Below, in pieces: positions 1-10,015 of a stretch of DNA of 64,000 nt; position 1 is the first letter of the stretch; each line of letters starts with the position of its first letter. Made by a program: the position numbers and the translations under genes. Source of the DNA: an uncultured Anaerolineae bacterium (GTDB taxonomy: Bacteria > Chloroflexota > Anaerolineae > Promineifilales > Promineifilaceae); NCBI GenBank assembly GCA_937943625.1, contig CALEAD010000033.1:24173-88172 (forward strand), given 5' to 3'. The notes under the pieces were generated by a model that was not told the DNA's origin, did no database searches, and saw nothing but the letters and a program-made list of their open reading frames with translations.

Positions 1-921
1 CATGCTATCAATCAGCGCCTGTTTAGCCTCAGCTTCAGCGGCGCGCTGCAGCTCATTGTGTACGGCCGCGCGCAGCTCATCCACGGTTGCGTAATCCCCC
101 TCGCGCTGCGCCAGTTCATCATTCAGTTCTGGCAGCTCGCGTGATTGGACTTGCAGGATAGACAAATTGAACGTGGCCTTTTTGCCAGCCAGCTCAGCGT
201 CCTCATAGTCAGCGGGAAAGGTGAATGAAAATTCCGCCTTATCGCCAGCAGAAAGGCCAAGAATATGCTCAAGAAACGGCGTATTGGGGTAGAGCTTTTG
301 CGGGTCCAGGAGCATATCCACATACTCTTCGGCAAAAATGGTATGCGCCTCTGGCTCCGCGTTTTCGTCAGCAGTTTCGGCCGTTTCTGCCGGCACCAAC
401 ATCACCTGGCCCAACCCACTCAGCGTTACCACGTCCCCCACTGCGGCCGGGCGCTCAACCACTTCCAGGACCTGGTGCTTCACGCGGATGCGCTCCAGTG
501 CTTCGGCCACAGCCTCATCCGTCACAACTGGCGGCTCAATCTCGCGGCGCAGCGCGCGATAATCACTCAATTTGACCTGGGGAACGAGGGGAATCGTAAA
601 CTGAAATGTCATTGGGTCCAGGTCAACCTTATCCAGCTCTGGTTCGGCATAAATCTCTGTTTCATCAATTTGCGCCAGCACTTCTTCAAAAACGGCGGGC
701 AGAATATCTTCGGCCGTTTCCGCCAGCAGCGCTTCGCGCCCGAAACGCTTGAGAATAATGTGGTAGGGCGCTTTACCCTGGCGAAAACCGGGCACACGCA
801 CATCTCTTCCTACTTTTTTAACCGTCTGGCGCAAGGCCTGATCTACCCGTTCTGGCGCCACCCCAACGGTCAGGCGGAGTTGTCTCTGCTCATCTATCTC
901 TTGGTGAATGGTTAATGTCAC
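1..921 (-). CDS. tig: Trigger factor (3'-partial)
   Basis: Ribosome-associated chaperone and peptidyl-prolyl isomerase that meets nascent chains at the tunnel exit. Translation of the minus strand from a GTG at 921 gives 307 open codons running off the left edge. The N-terminal ribosome-binding domain contains the signature VPGFRQGKAP, close to the family's G-F-R-x-G-K-x-P motif. An FKBP-like domain follows (about residues 160-250), then the start of the C-terminal helical domain. An AGAGG Shine-Dalgarno lies 7 nt before the GTG. Family members are about 430 residues, so roughly a quarter is missing outside the window. It lies downstream of gyrB and tRNA-Leu on the same strand. Identification is confident from motif and domain order; only the end is unseen. 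Confidence 0.93.
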   Translation of the reverse strand, partial: MTLTIHQEIDEQRQLRLTVGVAPERVDQALRQTVKKVGRDVRVPGFRQGKAPYHIILKRFGREALLAETAEDILPAVFEEVLAQIDETEIYAEPELDKVDLDPMTFQFTIPLVPQVKLSDYRALRREIEPPVVTDEAVAEALERIRVKHQVLEVVERPAAVGDVVTLSGLGQVMLVPAETAETADENAEPEAHTIFAEEYVDMLLDPQKLYPNTPFLEHILGLSAGDKAEFSFTFPADYEDAELAGKKATFNLSILQVQSRELPELNDELAQREGDYATVDELRAAVHNELQRAAEAEAKQALIDSM

Positions 922-1060
922 GGAATAACCTCTCTTCTGTACAGGGCAAGGCAAAACCTCGCCTGGGGCGATTTCACTCCTGGTTTGAGTTTCAATTTTT
1001 GCCAGAAAATGGATGTAAAAAGAAGGCGCTGCCAGCGCAACGCCTGTTAATTTCGTCAGG

Positions 1061-1142
1061 TGGGGATGGAGGGACTCGAACCCACACGCCTTGCAGCACA
1101 TGATTCTAAGTCATGCGCGTCTGCCAATTCCGCCACATCCCC
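1061..1142 (-). tRNA. tRNA-Leu, anticodon UAG
   Basis: An 82-nt cloverleaf reads on the minus strand. The acceptor stem is GGGGATG paired with CATCCCC, followed by an A discriminator. The anticodon stem CATGA/TCATG encloses the 7-nt loop CTTAGAA, which gives anticodon TAG. The T arm carries GGTTCGAGTCC. A class II variable arm lies between the anticodon and T arms, as expected for leucine. The CCA end is not encoded. It sits between gyrB and tig on the same strand. Confidence 0.95.
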
Positions 1143-1233
1143 AGCAGGAGCAGATTATAGCACCTGAAGCTCCACTTCGGCAAAGAAGGATCGGAGCTTT
1201 GCGGGTGTTGCTGCCATCGCACACAACTGGTCG

Positions 1234-3174
<1,941 letters not shown>

Positions 3175-3187
3175 TTAACGTGATCGG

Positions 3188-4168
3188 TTAAAAATGGGGG
3201 GCCGTGGTGTGATCTCGATAAAAGATGAAAGTTGCCATTAGCAGGGATGTGCTGACAAAGGCGTGGGCAAGAATGCTTACGGCCGTTATCCAGGTACCGT
3301 CCTCCATCCACCACAAAAACTGAGCAAGCAAGCGATTGACCAAAATCACCACCAAAATCAGCCCCATGGCGGATGAACCGTGACGGCGAATGAGCTGCAC
3401 ACTCTCGCGCAAGGCATGATGGGGCAAACGGCCGTACAGCGCCACGCTCTGCGGCAAGAAAAAAGCGAACAAAATCAACCAAACCAGCAAAACCAGGCCG
3501 CTCAGCAAAACGAGCGTGCCCAACAGCGGGCTGAGCAAAGAGGCTACAACCGCAACTAGGCTCAACGGTATGTAAAGCAACACAAACGCAAAAACCAGCG
3601 CAATCCCTACCACCAACAGGAAGACCCAGGTACGCCACGCGTGCACCACCAGGGGAATCGGGGTAGTGGTTGGTTGAGATGCGCCTGCCTCTCCCTGCGC
3701 CGGCATAGCATGCCTGGCATTGGTTCTAACTGTACGCGCAATCAGCGTGTAGTAAACGGCCGTTAGCAGCAGCCCCAGCAGCAAAAAAAGCACAGAATAG
3801 GCCAACCAAGTCGTGATGCTGGTCACTTCCGTTACAGAAACCGCCAGCGGCGTTTTCTCCGGCGCCGGCCCCACCAACAGCACCGGCACACCAATCAGGG
3901 GAATGCTGAGCAAGGTGAACAGGTTCGTGTAAGGGGCCAGCATCATCACCTGCTCAGCCATGCCCGCCAGCGCCGGTTCTTGGGGCCACAGTTGCAGCCT
4001 TTGCATAATTAACGGCCGTACGCTAAGCCGCGGCCCCAACCACAGGAAAGCATCCAACATCACCGGCAACAGCAGCAGCCAGAGGTGGCGGGTTGTCAGG
4101 TCAAAGCCTGCGGCCAAAGTAGCCGCTACCCCAGGAAGCGCGCGTTGTTGTTTCTTATCTGGTATCAT
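3188..4168 (-). CDS. Polytopic membrane protein of unknown function
   Basis: About 326 residues with five to seven hydrophobic segments: one near residues 30-50, one near 80-105, a cluster at 110-160 and three closely spaced helices from about 185 to 250, plus C-terminal helices. No catalytic motif is recognised. A TTG at 4234 would add 22 residues, but they are polar and unconvincing, so the ATG at 4168 is used. It lies just upstream of gyrB on the same strand with a gap of about 25 nt, so the two may be cotranscribed. Function is not assignable from sequence alone. Confidence 0.75.
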   Translation of the reverse strand: MIPDKKQQRALPGVAATLAAGFDLTTRHLWLLLLPVMLDAFLWLGPRLSVRPLIMQRLQLWPQEPALAGMAEQVMMLAPYTNLFTLLSIPLIGVPVLLVGPAPEKTPLAVSVTEVTSITTWLAYSVLFLLLGLLLTAVYYTLIARTVRTNARHAMPAQGEAGASQPTTTPIPLVVHAWRTWVFLLVVGIALVFAFVLLYIPLSLVAVVASLLSPLLGTLVLLSGLVLLVWLILFAFFLPQSVALYGRLPHHALRESVQLIRRHGSSAMGLILVVILVNRLLAQFLWWMEDGTWITAVSILAHAFVSTSLLMATFIFYRDHTTAPHF

Positions 4169-4278
4169 TGCTAGCCAGTGAATTTTACCACAGGTGTTCC
4201 ATCTCTCCCAATCTTGCAGGTGACAGATCAGCAATTCTCAATTTGAAACAATGCGACTGGGCGGGACAGCGCGAAAAA

Positions 4279-4354
4279 GTTCGTAGTGATCGCTTTAGCG
4301 AGCAGCCAACTAAAGTCGGTACTAAAAACGGTTCGTCGGCGGTCAGCGGTCAAA
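4279..4354. repeat. Dispersed repeats: TTCGTAGTG element plus GCGGTC tail
   Basis: The unit runs TTCGTAGTGATCGCTTTAGC, then a short spacer, then CTAAAGTCGGTACTA: a degenerate inverted repeat seen again near 34.9, 53.7 and 63.7 kb. It is followed at once by GTCGGCGGTCAGCGGTCAAA, the 3' end of the GACCGC/GCGGTC family. The two families are also adjacent at 34.9 and 53.8 kb. The rest of the 4169-4596 gap holds no open reading frame with coding character. Confidence 0.7.
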
Positions 4355-4394
4355 ACGCTGCTTCCATGATCCAGTAATTTGAGTTTGTCCGGAT

Positions 4395-4423
4395 GCGTCA
4401 ATTTTGGGAATGTTGTGTATAAT
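4395..4423 (+). promoter_or_regulatory. Possible promoter of the FHA-GAF kinase
   Basis: A perfect TATAAT lies at 4418-4423, about 170 nt before the kinase start. The matching -35 region is poor (GCGTCA at 4395-4400, 17-nt spacer). It is the best sigma70-like hexamer in this gap but rests on one box only. Confidence 0.3.
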
Positions 4424-4596
4424 TAGGATCATTGTTTACAGTAACACACTCACGAACTCGGCTCCTTGAGGGCATGGGGGTTGTTTAATACGCCATCACA
4501 TCCCACGTAAATTCCTCAAAGTCTCACAACCAGAGAGAAAAGGTCAACAACACACATATTGATCGTTTCCTCCAAAAGGGCCTAAATCAGAAACAC

Positions 4597-7050
4597 ATGC
4601 CAGAAGAAACTGGAGAACCTAGAAGTGACCACCTGTCTCATGGGATAGAGAAGGAAACCAGCAGCCTATCTAGCAGATCGGCCATTGCTTTTGAGCCCTT
4701 TCCCCATGACCCTGACTCGGAAATAGCACAAAACGCGCCTGTCTGGCGTGTTCGCTTCAGCCAGGTAGACCCACCCTACGCACAGTTTGGTCTGGAGCTA
4801 AATGGCGAGGTGGTTCTAGGACGCGATACAGAAGACCCCCAGGTGATTGACCTGAAGAAGCACCTGCCAGACGTACAGGGCATTTCACGCAAGCACATAA
4901 TGCTGCGCCCTACTCCCACCAATCTCTACGCCATAGACCTGAACAGCACGAACGGCACCTGGCGCAACGGCCGTTCCATTGGCATCAACAATCCCACCCC
5001 CATTAGCAACGGCGACATCCTCGACCTGGGCGGCATGCAAATCCTGATCAACATTACCGAACGCCCCAACATACAGACCGGCATCTTGCAGCAAAAGCTA
5101 GACCTGGCAGACGCGCTCTCGCAGATAGCGAAAGCCATCACTTCGCAGCTACATCCAGATGAGGTCCTACACAAAGTGCTGGAAACGGCACAAACACTTG
5201 CTGGCGCTGATGAGGCCGCCATCTGGCTGATAGACGAAAACAGCGGCGAACTCTTTTTGGAAGCAGAGCAAGGCATCGAGGATGACCAGATTCGCCGCAT
5301 GCGCCTGCCTGCCAGTGATGACAACCTGGTTGGGCGCGTCCTCACCACTTCCCAGCCACTGCGCACCTTTCGCAAGCTCGGCGAAGAACAAATTAAAGTA
5401 AAAACCGGTTACCTGGTCGAGTCGCTGCTCTTTGTGCCCATCACGCTTGGCGGCGTAACCTTCGGCGTCATTGGCACTGGTCAGCGTAAAACAGGCAAAG
5501 CATTCAGCCAACGCGATGAACAGCTTCTGGTCGCCATTGCCGACTTTGCCGCCATTGCCATTCAGAATGCGCGTCTGTACCACGCCACCGACCAGGCACT
5601 TGCCCGCCGCGTAAAGGAATTGGTGGCATTAAACGAAGTGGCACGCACCGTTTCCTCCTCGCTAGACCTGGCGCAGGTATATAACGTACTGGTGGAACAG
5701 ATCAGCAAAAACTGGCCTGTGCAGCACGTGAAGCTCTACTTGTATCATGAAGGCGCCAGTGGGTTACTCCCGCTCACATTCGGCAAAAACGCACAGCGAC
5801 CACAGCCAATCACCAAAGGGCTGATGTGGCAGGTGGCGCAAACACGGCAGTCGGTTATGAGCAATGAGCCAGCCGCGCATCCCGCCTATGTCCCCGCCGC
5901 TGACGATATAGACGGCCGTGCGCCTGAATCCATCGTCTGCGTCCCCCTCACCATCAAAGAGCGCGTCGTGGGCGTGTTGAGCCTGCTAAACAAGCAAAAT
6001 GGTGAGTTTGTGCGCGACGACCTGAACCTGCTCGAAGCCTTTTCCCATCCAATTGCCACAGCCCTGGAAAACGCCCGCCTCTTCGCCGAGTCACGACGGC
6101 AGCAGGCCGCCATTCTCGCCACCTCGCAAACTATCCACGAACCCCTCATCATCCTCGATGAGCAGGGAAGCGTAGTTGTCTCTAACCAGGCGGCCCAGGA
6201 ACTGCTGCGCAATCATATGAGCCAGTTGTTTGACGGCATCAGCCGTAGTGTGGGCCGCACGGTGGAGGTGAAAATAGGCAACAACACCTACCTGGGCACC
6301 TCGCAGCACATGCCAGATGTCGGCACAATCTCTGTTATGCAAAACATCACCTACGTTAAGCGGCTAGAGAAAGATCGCGCCGAATTTATGCGCGCGCTCT
6401 CCCACGATCTGAAAAGCCCGCTCACCTCCATCAAAGGCTTTGCCCAGCTACTGAACAAAGTAATGCCCCTCAACGAAAAAGGGGCGCAATTTGTTGATCA
6501 AATTGTCAGCGCCACAGACCGAATGCTGGAAATGATTTACCACCTGCTGCAACTGACCCACGAAGATGCCATGGAGCTGGAACACACCGTTGTGGACATG
6601 GGGAGTCTGGTAGTTGAAGCCATTCATGACATGAATGGCGCCGCCCTGAGCAAATCTATTGACGTGTTGTTCGAGACAGTGGGCAAACCCTTCCGCATCA
6701 TGGGAGACCCGATTCGCCTCTATCATCTCACGCTGAATCTGGTGGACAACGCAATTAAATATTCACCACCGCAAACGACTGTGCGCGTCTTGCTCACTTA
6801 TGCGGCGCATGGGGTTACTCTGGAAGTGCAGGATGAAGGGTATGGTCTGGCCGAGGAAGATTTGCCGCGCCTGTTTGAGAAGCATTTTCGTGGCAAGCAC
6901 ACGGCACATCAGGAGGGCAGCGGTGTGGGACTTTCGGTGGTGAAGGCGATTGTAGTGGCACACGAGGGGGAAATTAGCGCCGCAAACCGGCCAGAGGGAG
7001 GAGCGGTCTTTAAAGTGCAACTGCCGGTGAAGCTGCGCGTGATGGAGTAG
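4597..7050 (+). CDS. FHA-GAF-GAF sensor histidine kinase
   Basis: An 817-residue soluble sensor kinase with no membrane segment. Order: an FHA phosphothreonine-binding domain (about 65-152, with GR at 75-76, SRKH at 97-100 and STNGT at 117-121), GAF 1 (about 175-325), GAF 2 (about 345-495), a degenerate PAS-like segment (about 505-590), then HisKA with SHDLKSPL (phospho-acceptor His near 603) and an HATPase with NLVDNAIKYS and GSGVGLSVV. The FHA head implies docking to a phosphothreonine protein, linking Ser/Thr kinase signalling to a two-component pathway (inference). No response regulator lies next to it. A short gap separates it from the MutS-like gene on the same strand. Confidence 0.88.
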   Translation: MPEETGEPRSDHLSHGIEKETSSLSSRSAIAFEPFPHDPDSEIAQNAPVWRVRFSQVDPPYAQFGLELNGEVVLGRDTEDPQVIDLKKHLPDVQGISRKHIMLRPTPTNLYAIDLNSTNGTWRNGRSIGINNPTPISNGDILDLGGMQILINITERPNIQTGILQQKLDLADALSQIAKAITSQLHPDEVLHKVLETAQTLAGADEAAIWLIDENSGELFLEAEQGIEDDQIRRMRLPASDDNLVGRVLTTSQPLRTFRKLGEEQIKVKTGYLVESLLFVPITLGGVTFGVIGTGQRKTGKAFSQRDEQLLVAIADFAAIAIQNARLYHATDQALARRVKELVALNEVARTVSSSLDLAQVYNVLVEQISKNWPVQHVKLYLYHEGASGLLPLTFGKNAQRPQPITKGLMWQVAQTRQSVMSNEPAAHPAYVPAADDIDGRAPESIVCVPLTIKERVVGVLSLLNKQNGEFVRDDLNLLEAFSHPIATALENARLFAESRRQQAAILATSQTIHEPLIILDEQGSVVVSNQAAQELLRNHMSQLFDGISRSVGRTVEVKIGNNTYLGTSQHMPDVGTISVMQNITYVKRLEKDRAEFMRALSHDLKSPLTSIKGFAQLLNKVMPLNEKGAQFVDQIVSATDRMLEMIYHLLQLTHEDAMELEHTVVDMGSLVVEAIHDMNGAALSKSIDVLFETVGKPFRIMGDPIRLYHLTLNLVDNAIKYSPPQTTVRVLLTYAAHGVTLEVQDEGYGLAEEDLPRLFEKHFRGKHTAHQEGSGVGLSVVKAIVVAHEGEISAANRPEGGAVFKVQLPVKLRVME

Positions 7051-7061
7051 CCGGCGCAAGT

Positions 7062-8939
7062 ATGGGATCTTCAAGGACACAAAGGCTGGCTTTGCTACAA
7101 CGGCAAATTGCCCGATTGCAGGTACGGGCAAGCTCTTTGCAGCAGCAGAGCGAGCGGTTGTCGCGCTGGCGGTTGTTGGTTTTTTTGCTGGCAACGGCCG
7201 TTTCCCTCGTGCTCTTGTGGCGATGGGGTGTGTGGGCCTGGGCTGGGGCGCTACTACTGGGGAGCATCCTCTTTTTCTGGCTGGTGTGGCAGCACCGCTC
7301 TGTTGAAAGTGGCCTGCGCCGCACTACCCTCTGGCAGCAAATTAAGCAGACCCACCTGGCGCGCATGGCTCTGGACTGGGCAACCATTCCGGCAACGCCC
7401 CCCATTTTGCTCGATGCGGATCACCCGTTTGCGCGCGACCTGGATATTGTCGGCACTTATTCGCTGCACCGGCTGCTAGACACGGCCGTTTGCCAGGAAG
7501 GCAGCGCGCGACTACAAGGGTGGCTGCTGGAGCAGGTGCCCAACCCGCAAACAACAGCGGCACGGCAGGCGCTGGTACAGGAATTAGCGCCGCTGTGTGC
7601 CTTCCGTGACCGCCTGGTTTTGCACAGTGCACTGGCGGCTAATGAGACGGAAACGGCCGTGTACCGCCCCGACAGATGGAACAGCGCCCGTCTGCTACGC
7701 TGGCTACAGCAGCCCCACACCGTCCCCCTCCCCCGCCCCATCCTGCTGGCGCTGGCCGCTGCCGGTCTGCTGGCCTTCTTGCTGTTCTTGCCTAACCTGC
7801 TGGGGCAAATCGGCCTCTGGTGGCTTATTCCCTGGCTTCCCTACGCGCTCTTTACCGTTCTGCAGCTACGCCGCGCGCAAAATCTCTTTGGCGAGGCGAC
7901 ATTTTTGGCAAATGGGCTGCGCCAGCTACAGGCGGTATTTGCCCTGCTGGAGCGTCGCCGCTTTTCTCCACAAACACAGCCATATCTGTACGCCTTGTGC
8001 GCCCCTTTTCACGTGCATGGCCAACGGCCGTCGGCACAATTGCGCCAGCTTAATCAAATCGTCTCGGCAGCAGCTACACGCTATAACCCGGCTCTCTGGT
8101 TCATCCTCAACTGCTTCACCCCCTGGGACTTCTACTTTGCCCAACGGCTGGAACAGACACGGCAAACGTTGCAAACGCTGCTGCCACGCTGGCTGGATGT
8201 CTGGCATGAGTTAGAAGCGGCCAGCAGTCTGGCGCACTACGCTTACCTAAACCCAGACACAACCTATCCCTGCCTCAGCACCGCACCCACAGAGCCACTG
8301 CTACATGCCGAAGCCATCGGACATCCCTTGATTCCCATAGAGCAACGAGTGTGCAACAGCGTTACTTTTACCAGACTGGGGCAGATTTTTCTAATCACCG
8401 GCTCGAACATGGCAGGCAAGAGCACTTTTTTACGCACTCTGGGCATTAACCTGTGTCTGGCCTACGCCGGCGGCCCCGTGGTCAGCGAACGATTGCAGGC
8501 GCCGTTTCTGCGCATTTACACTTCCATCCAGGTGACAGATTCACTGGTGAGCGGCTTTTCTTCGTTTTATGCCGAGGTGCGCCGCTTACAGGCTATTCTG
8601 ACGGCCGTTCGCCAGACCGACTCCTGGCCCCTTTTTCTGCTGATTGATGAAATTTTTCGCGGCACCAACAATCGTGAACGACTATTGGGCAGTCGCGCGT
8701 ACATTCAGGCCCTGGCAGGCAGCCGCAGCCTGGGAGCCATTGCTACGCATGACCTGGAATTGGCAAAACTGGCAGAGACGCTGCCCGACATGCAAAACTA
8801 TCACTTCCGCGATGCCGTTGTAGACGGCCGTATGGTCTTTGACTATCGGCTCCACCCCGGCCCATGCCCCACCACCAATGCGCTCAAAATCATGGCACTG
8901 GCCGGCCTGCCCATACCAGACAACCAAGAACCAATATGA
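7062..8939 (+). CDS. MutS-family ATPase with N-terminal membrane segments
   Basis: A 625-residue MutS-related protein. The C-terminal ATPase is clear: Walker A GSNMAGKST (about 446-454), Walker B LLIDEIFRGTNN (about 528-538) and the downstream THDLEL switch. The N-terminus lacks the mismatch-recognition domain with its Phe-x-Glu motif. Instead it has two hydrophobic stretches (about 38-75) and another pair near 225-260, so it is likely membrane-anchored and is not canonical MutS or MutS2. The family is widespread and of unclear role. It starts 12 nt after the kinase stop and overlaps the next start by ATGA, which suggests coexpression of all three genes. Confidence 0.85.
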   Translation: MGSSRTQRLALLQRQIARLQVRASSLQQQSERLSRWRLLVFLLATAVSLVLLWRWGVWAWAGALLLGSILFFWLVWQHRSVESGLRRTTLWQQIKQTHLARMALDWATIPATPPILLDADHPFARDLDIVGTYSLHRLLDTAVCQEGSARLQGWLLEQVPNPQTTAARQALVQELAPLCAFRDRLVLHSALAANETETAVYRPDRWNSARLLRWLQQPHTVPLPRPILLALAAAGLLAFLLFLPNLLGQIGLWWLIPWLPYALFTVLQLRRAQNLFGEATFLANGLRQLQAVFALLERRRFSPQTQPYLYALCAPFHVHGQRPSAQLRQLNQIVSAAATRYNPALWFILNCFTPWDFYFAQRLEQTRQTLQTLLPRWLDVWHELEAASSLAHYAYLNPDTTYPCLSTAPTEPLLHAEAIGHPLIPIEQRVCNSVTFTRLGQIFLITGSNMAGKSTFLRTLGINLCLAYAGGPVVSERLQAPFLRIYTSIQVTDSLVSGFSSFYAEVRRLQAILTAVRQTDSWPLFLLIDEIFRGTNNRERLLGSRAYIQALAGSRSLGAIATHDLELAKLAETLPDMQNYHFRDAVVDGRMVFDYRLHPGPCPTTNALKIMALAGLPIPDNQEPI

Positions 8940-9934
8940 ATAACCAGACAGATATCCTCATCATTGGCGCAGGCATCAGCGGCCTGCTGGCGGCGCACGC
9001 GCTGCAAGAAAGAGGCGCGCGCGTGCTGCTGGTAGACAAAGGGCGTAGCGTTGGCGGCCGCATGGCCACACGGCGCATCGGTCCTGGTCAGGCCGACCAT
9101 GGCGCCCAATTCTTTACCACACGCAGCGATGTTTTTCGCGCCCTGGTGGCCCAGTGGCAGGCAGAGGGCCTGGCTTATGTCTGGAGCTATGGCTGGTCTG
9201 ATGGCTCCCTGGCCGGAAAGGCGGTTGAGGATGGACATCCGCGCTACGCCATTCATGGGGGCATGAACCGCCTCTGCAAACGGTTGGCGCAAGGATTAGC
9301 AATACGGCTGCAAACAGAAATTGCTTACCTCAGCGCCACGCCAAAAGGCTGGCAAGCAGAGACACGGACTGGAGAACGTTTTGTCAGCCGTGCCCTCCTG
9401 ATGACGGCTCCCGTTCCGCAATCATTGGCGCTGCTGACCGCAGGAGGCGTGCAACTTGCCGCCGCAGACCAGGCGGCGCTGGCGCAGGTGGCCTATGCAC
9501 CGTGCCTGTGTGCGCTGGTGTGGGTGCAAGGAGACGTGTATTTGCCTGAACCGGGAGCCTTGCAACGGCCGTTGCACCCCATTGCCTGGATTGCCGACAA
9601 TCAGCGTAAAGGCATCTCCCCTGCCGCTACGCTCATCACCATGCACGCCAATTCCGCCTTCAGTCAAACCCACTATAATGCCCCTGAACAAGAGACGTTG
9701 GCCCAATTCGTGGCGGCGCTGCGCCCTCACCTGGCTGACACGGCGCTGATTCAGGAAGCGCAGCTGAAAAAATGGCGCTACGCCCTGCCCACCATGCTGC
9801 ACCCGGCACGCACGCTGCTGGCGCAAGGTCTACCTCCTCTGGCCTTTGCCGGAGATGCCTTTTTGGAAGCGCGCATAGAGGGGGCAGCTTTGTCTGGATT
9901 GGCAGCAGCGCAGGCAGTAAGCGGCCGTTTGTAA
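8936..9934 (+). CDS. FAD-dependent NAD(P)-binding oxidoreductase (renalase/amine oxidase type)
   Basis: A 332-residue flavoprotein. The dinucleotide-binding motif IIGAGISGLLAA is at residues 8-19, followed by the VDKGRSVGGRMATRR stretch typical of renalase-like FAD oxidoreductases. A C-terminal FAD-contact motif (LAFAGDAF, then GAALSGLAAA) is intact. The substrate cannot be read from sequence. The ATG at 8936 overlaps the MutS-like stop as ATGA, so translation coupling is likely. An in-frame upstream start at 8864 would lie inside the MutS-like gene and is rejected. Confidence 0.85.
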   Translation: MNNQTDILIIGAGISGLLAAHALQERGARVLLVDKGRSVGGRMATRRIGPGQADHGAQFFTTRSDVFRALVAQWQAEGLAYVWSYGWSDGSLAGKAVEDGHPRYAIHGGMNRLCKRLAQGLAIRLQTEIAYLSATPKGWQAETRTGERFVSRALLMTAPVPQSLALLTAGGVQLAAADQAALAQVAYAPCLCALVWVQGDVYLPEPGALQRPLHPIAWIADNQRKGISPAATLITMHANSAFSQTHYNAPEQETLAQFVAALRPHLADTALIQEAQLKKWRYALPTMLHPARTLLAQGLPPLAFAGDAFLEARIEGAALSGLAAAQAVSGRL

Positions 9935-9943
9935 CGTGATAAG

Positions 9944-9994
9944 AGGTTGGTTAGTTGGTTGGTTGGTTGGTTGCGGCCAGCAAGCCAACCAACC
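9944..9994. repeat. GGTT tetranucleotide tract with inverted AACC copy
   Basis: A run of GGTTGGTTAGTTGGTTGGTT repeats ends in a short loop (CGGCCAG) followed by CAAGCCAACCAACC, giving a hairpin between two convergent genes. It could act as a bidirectional terminator, although it has no T tract. Related tracts occur at 36160-36187 and 63036-63120. Confidence 0.75.
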
Positions 9995-10015
9995 TTGCTC
10001 ATTACCCCGATACCA

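Noticed and set aside
265..915. 216-residue plus-strand frame opposite trigger factor
   Set aside because: It is the antisense shadow of tig, whose minus-strand frame carries recognisable trigger-factor motifs.
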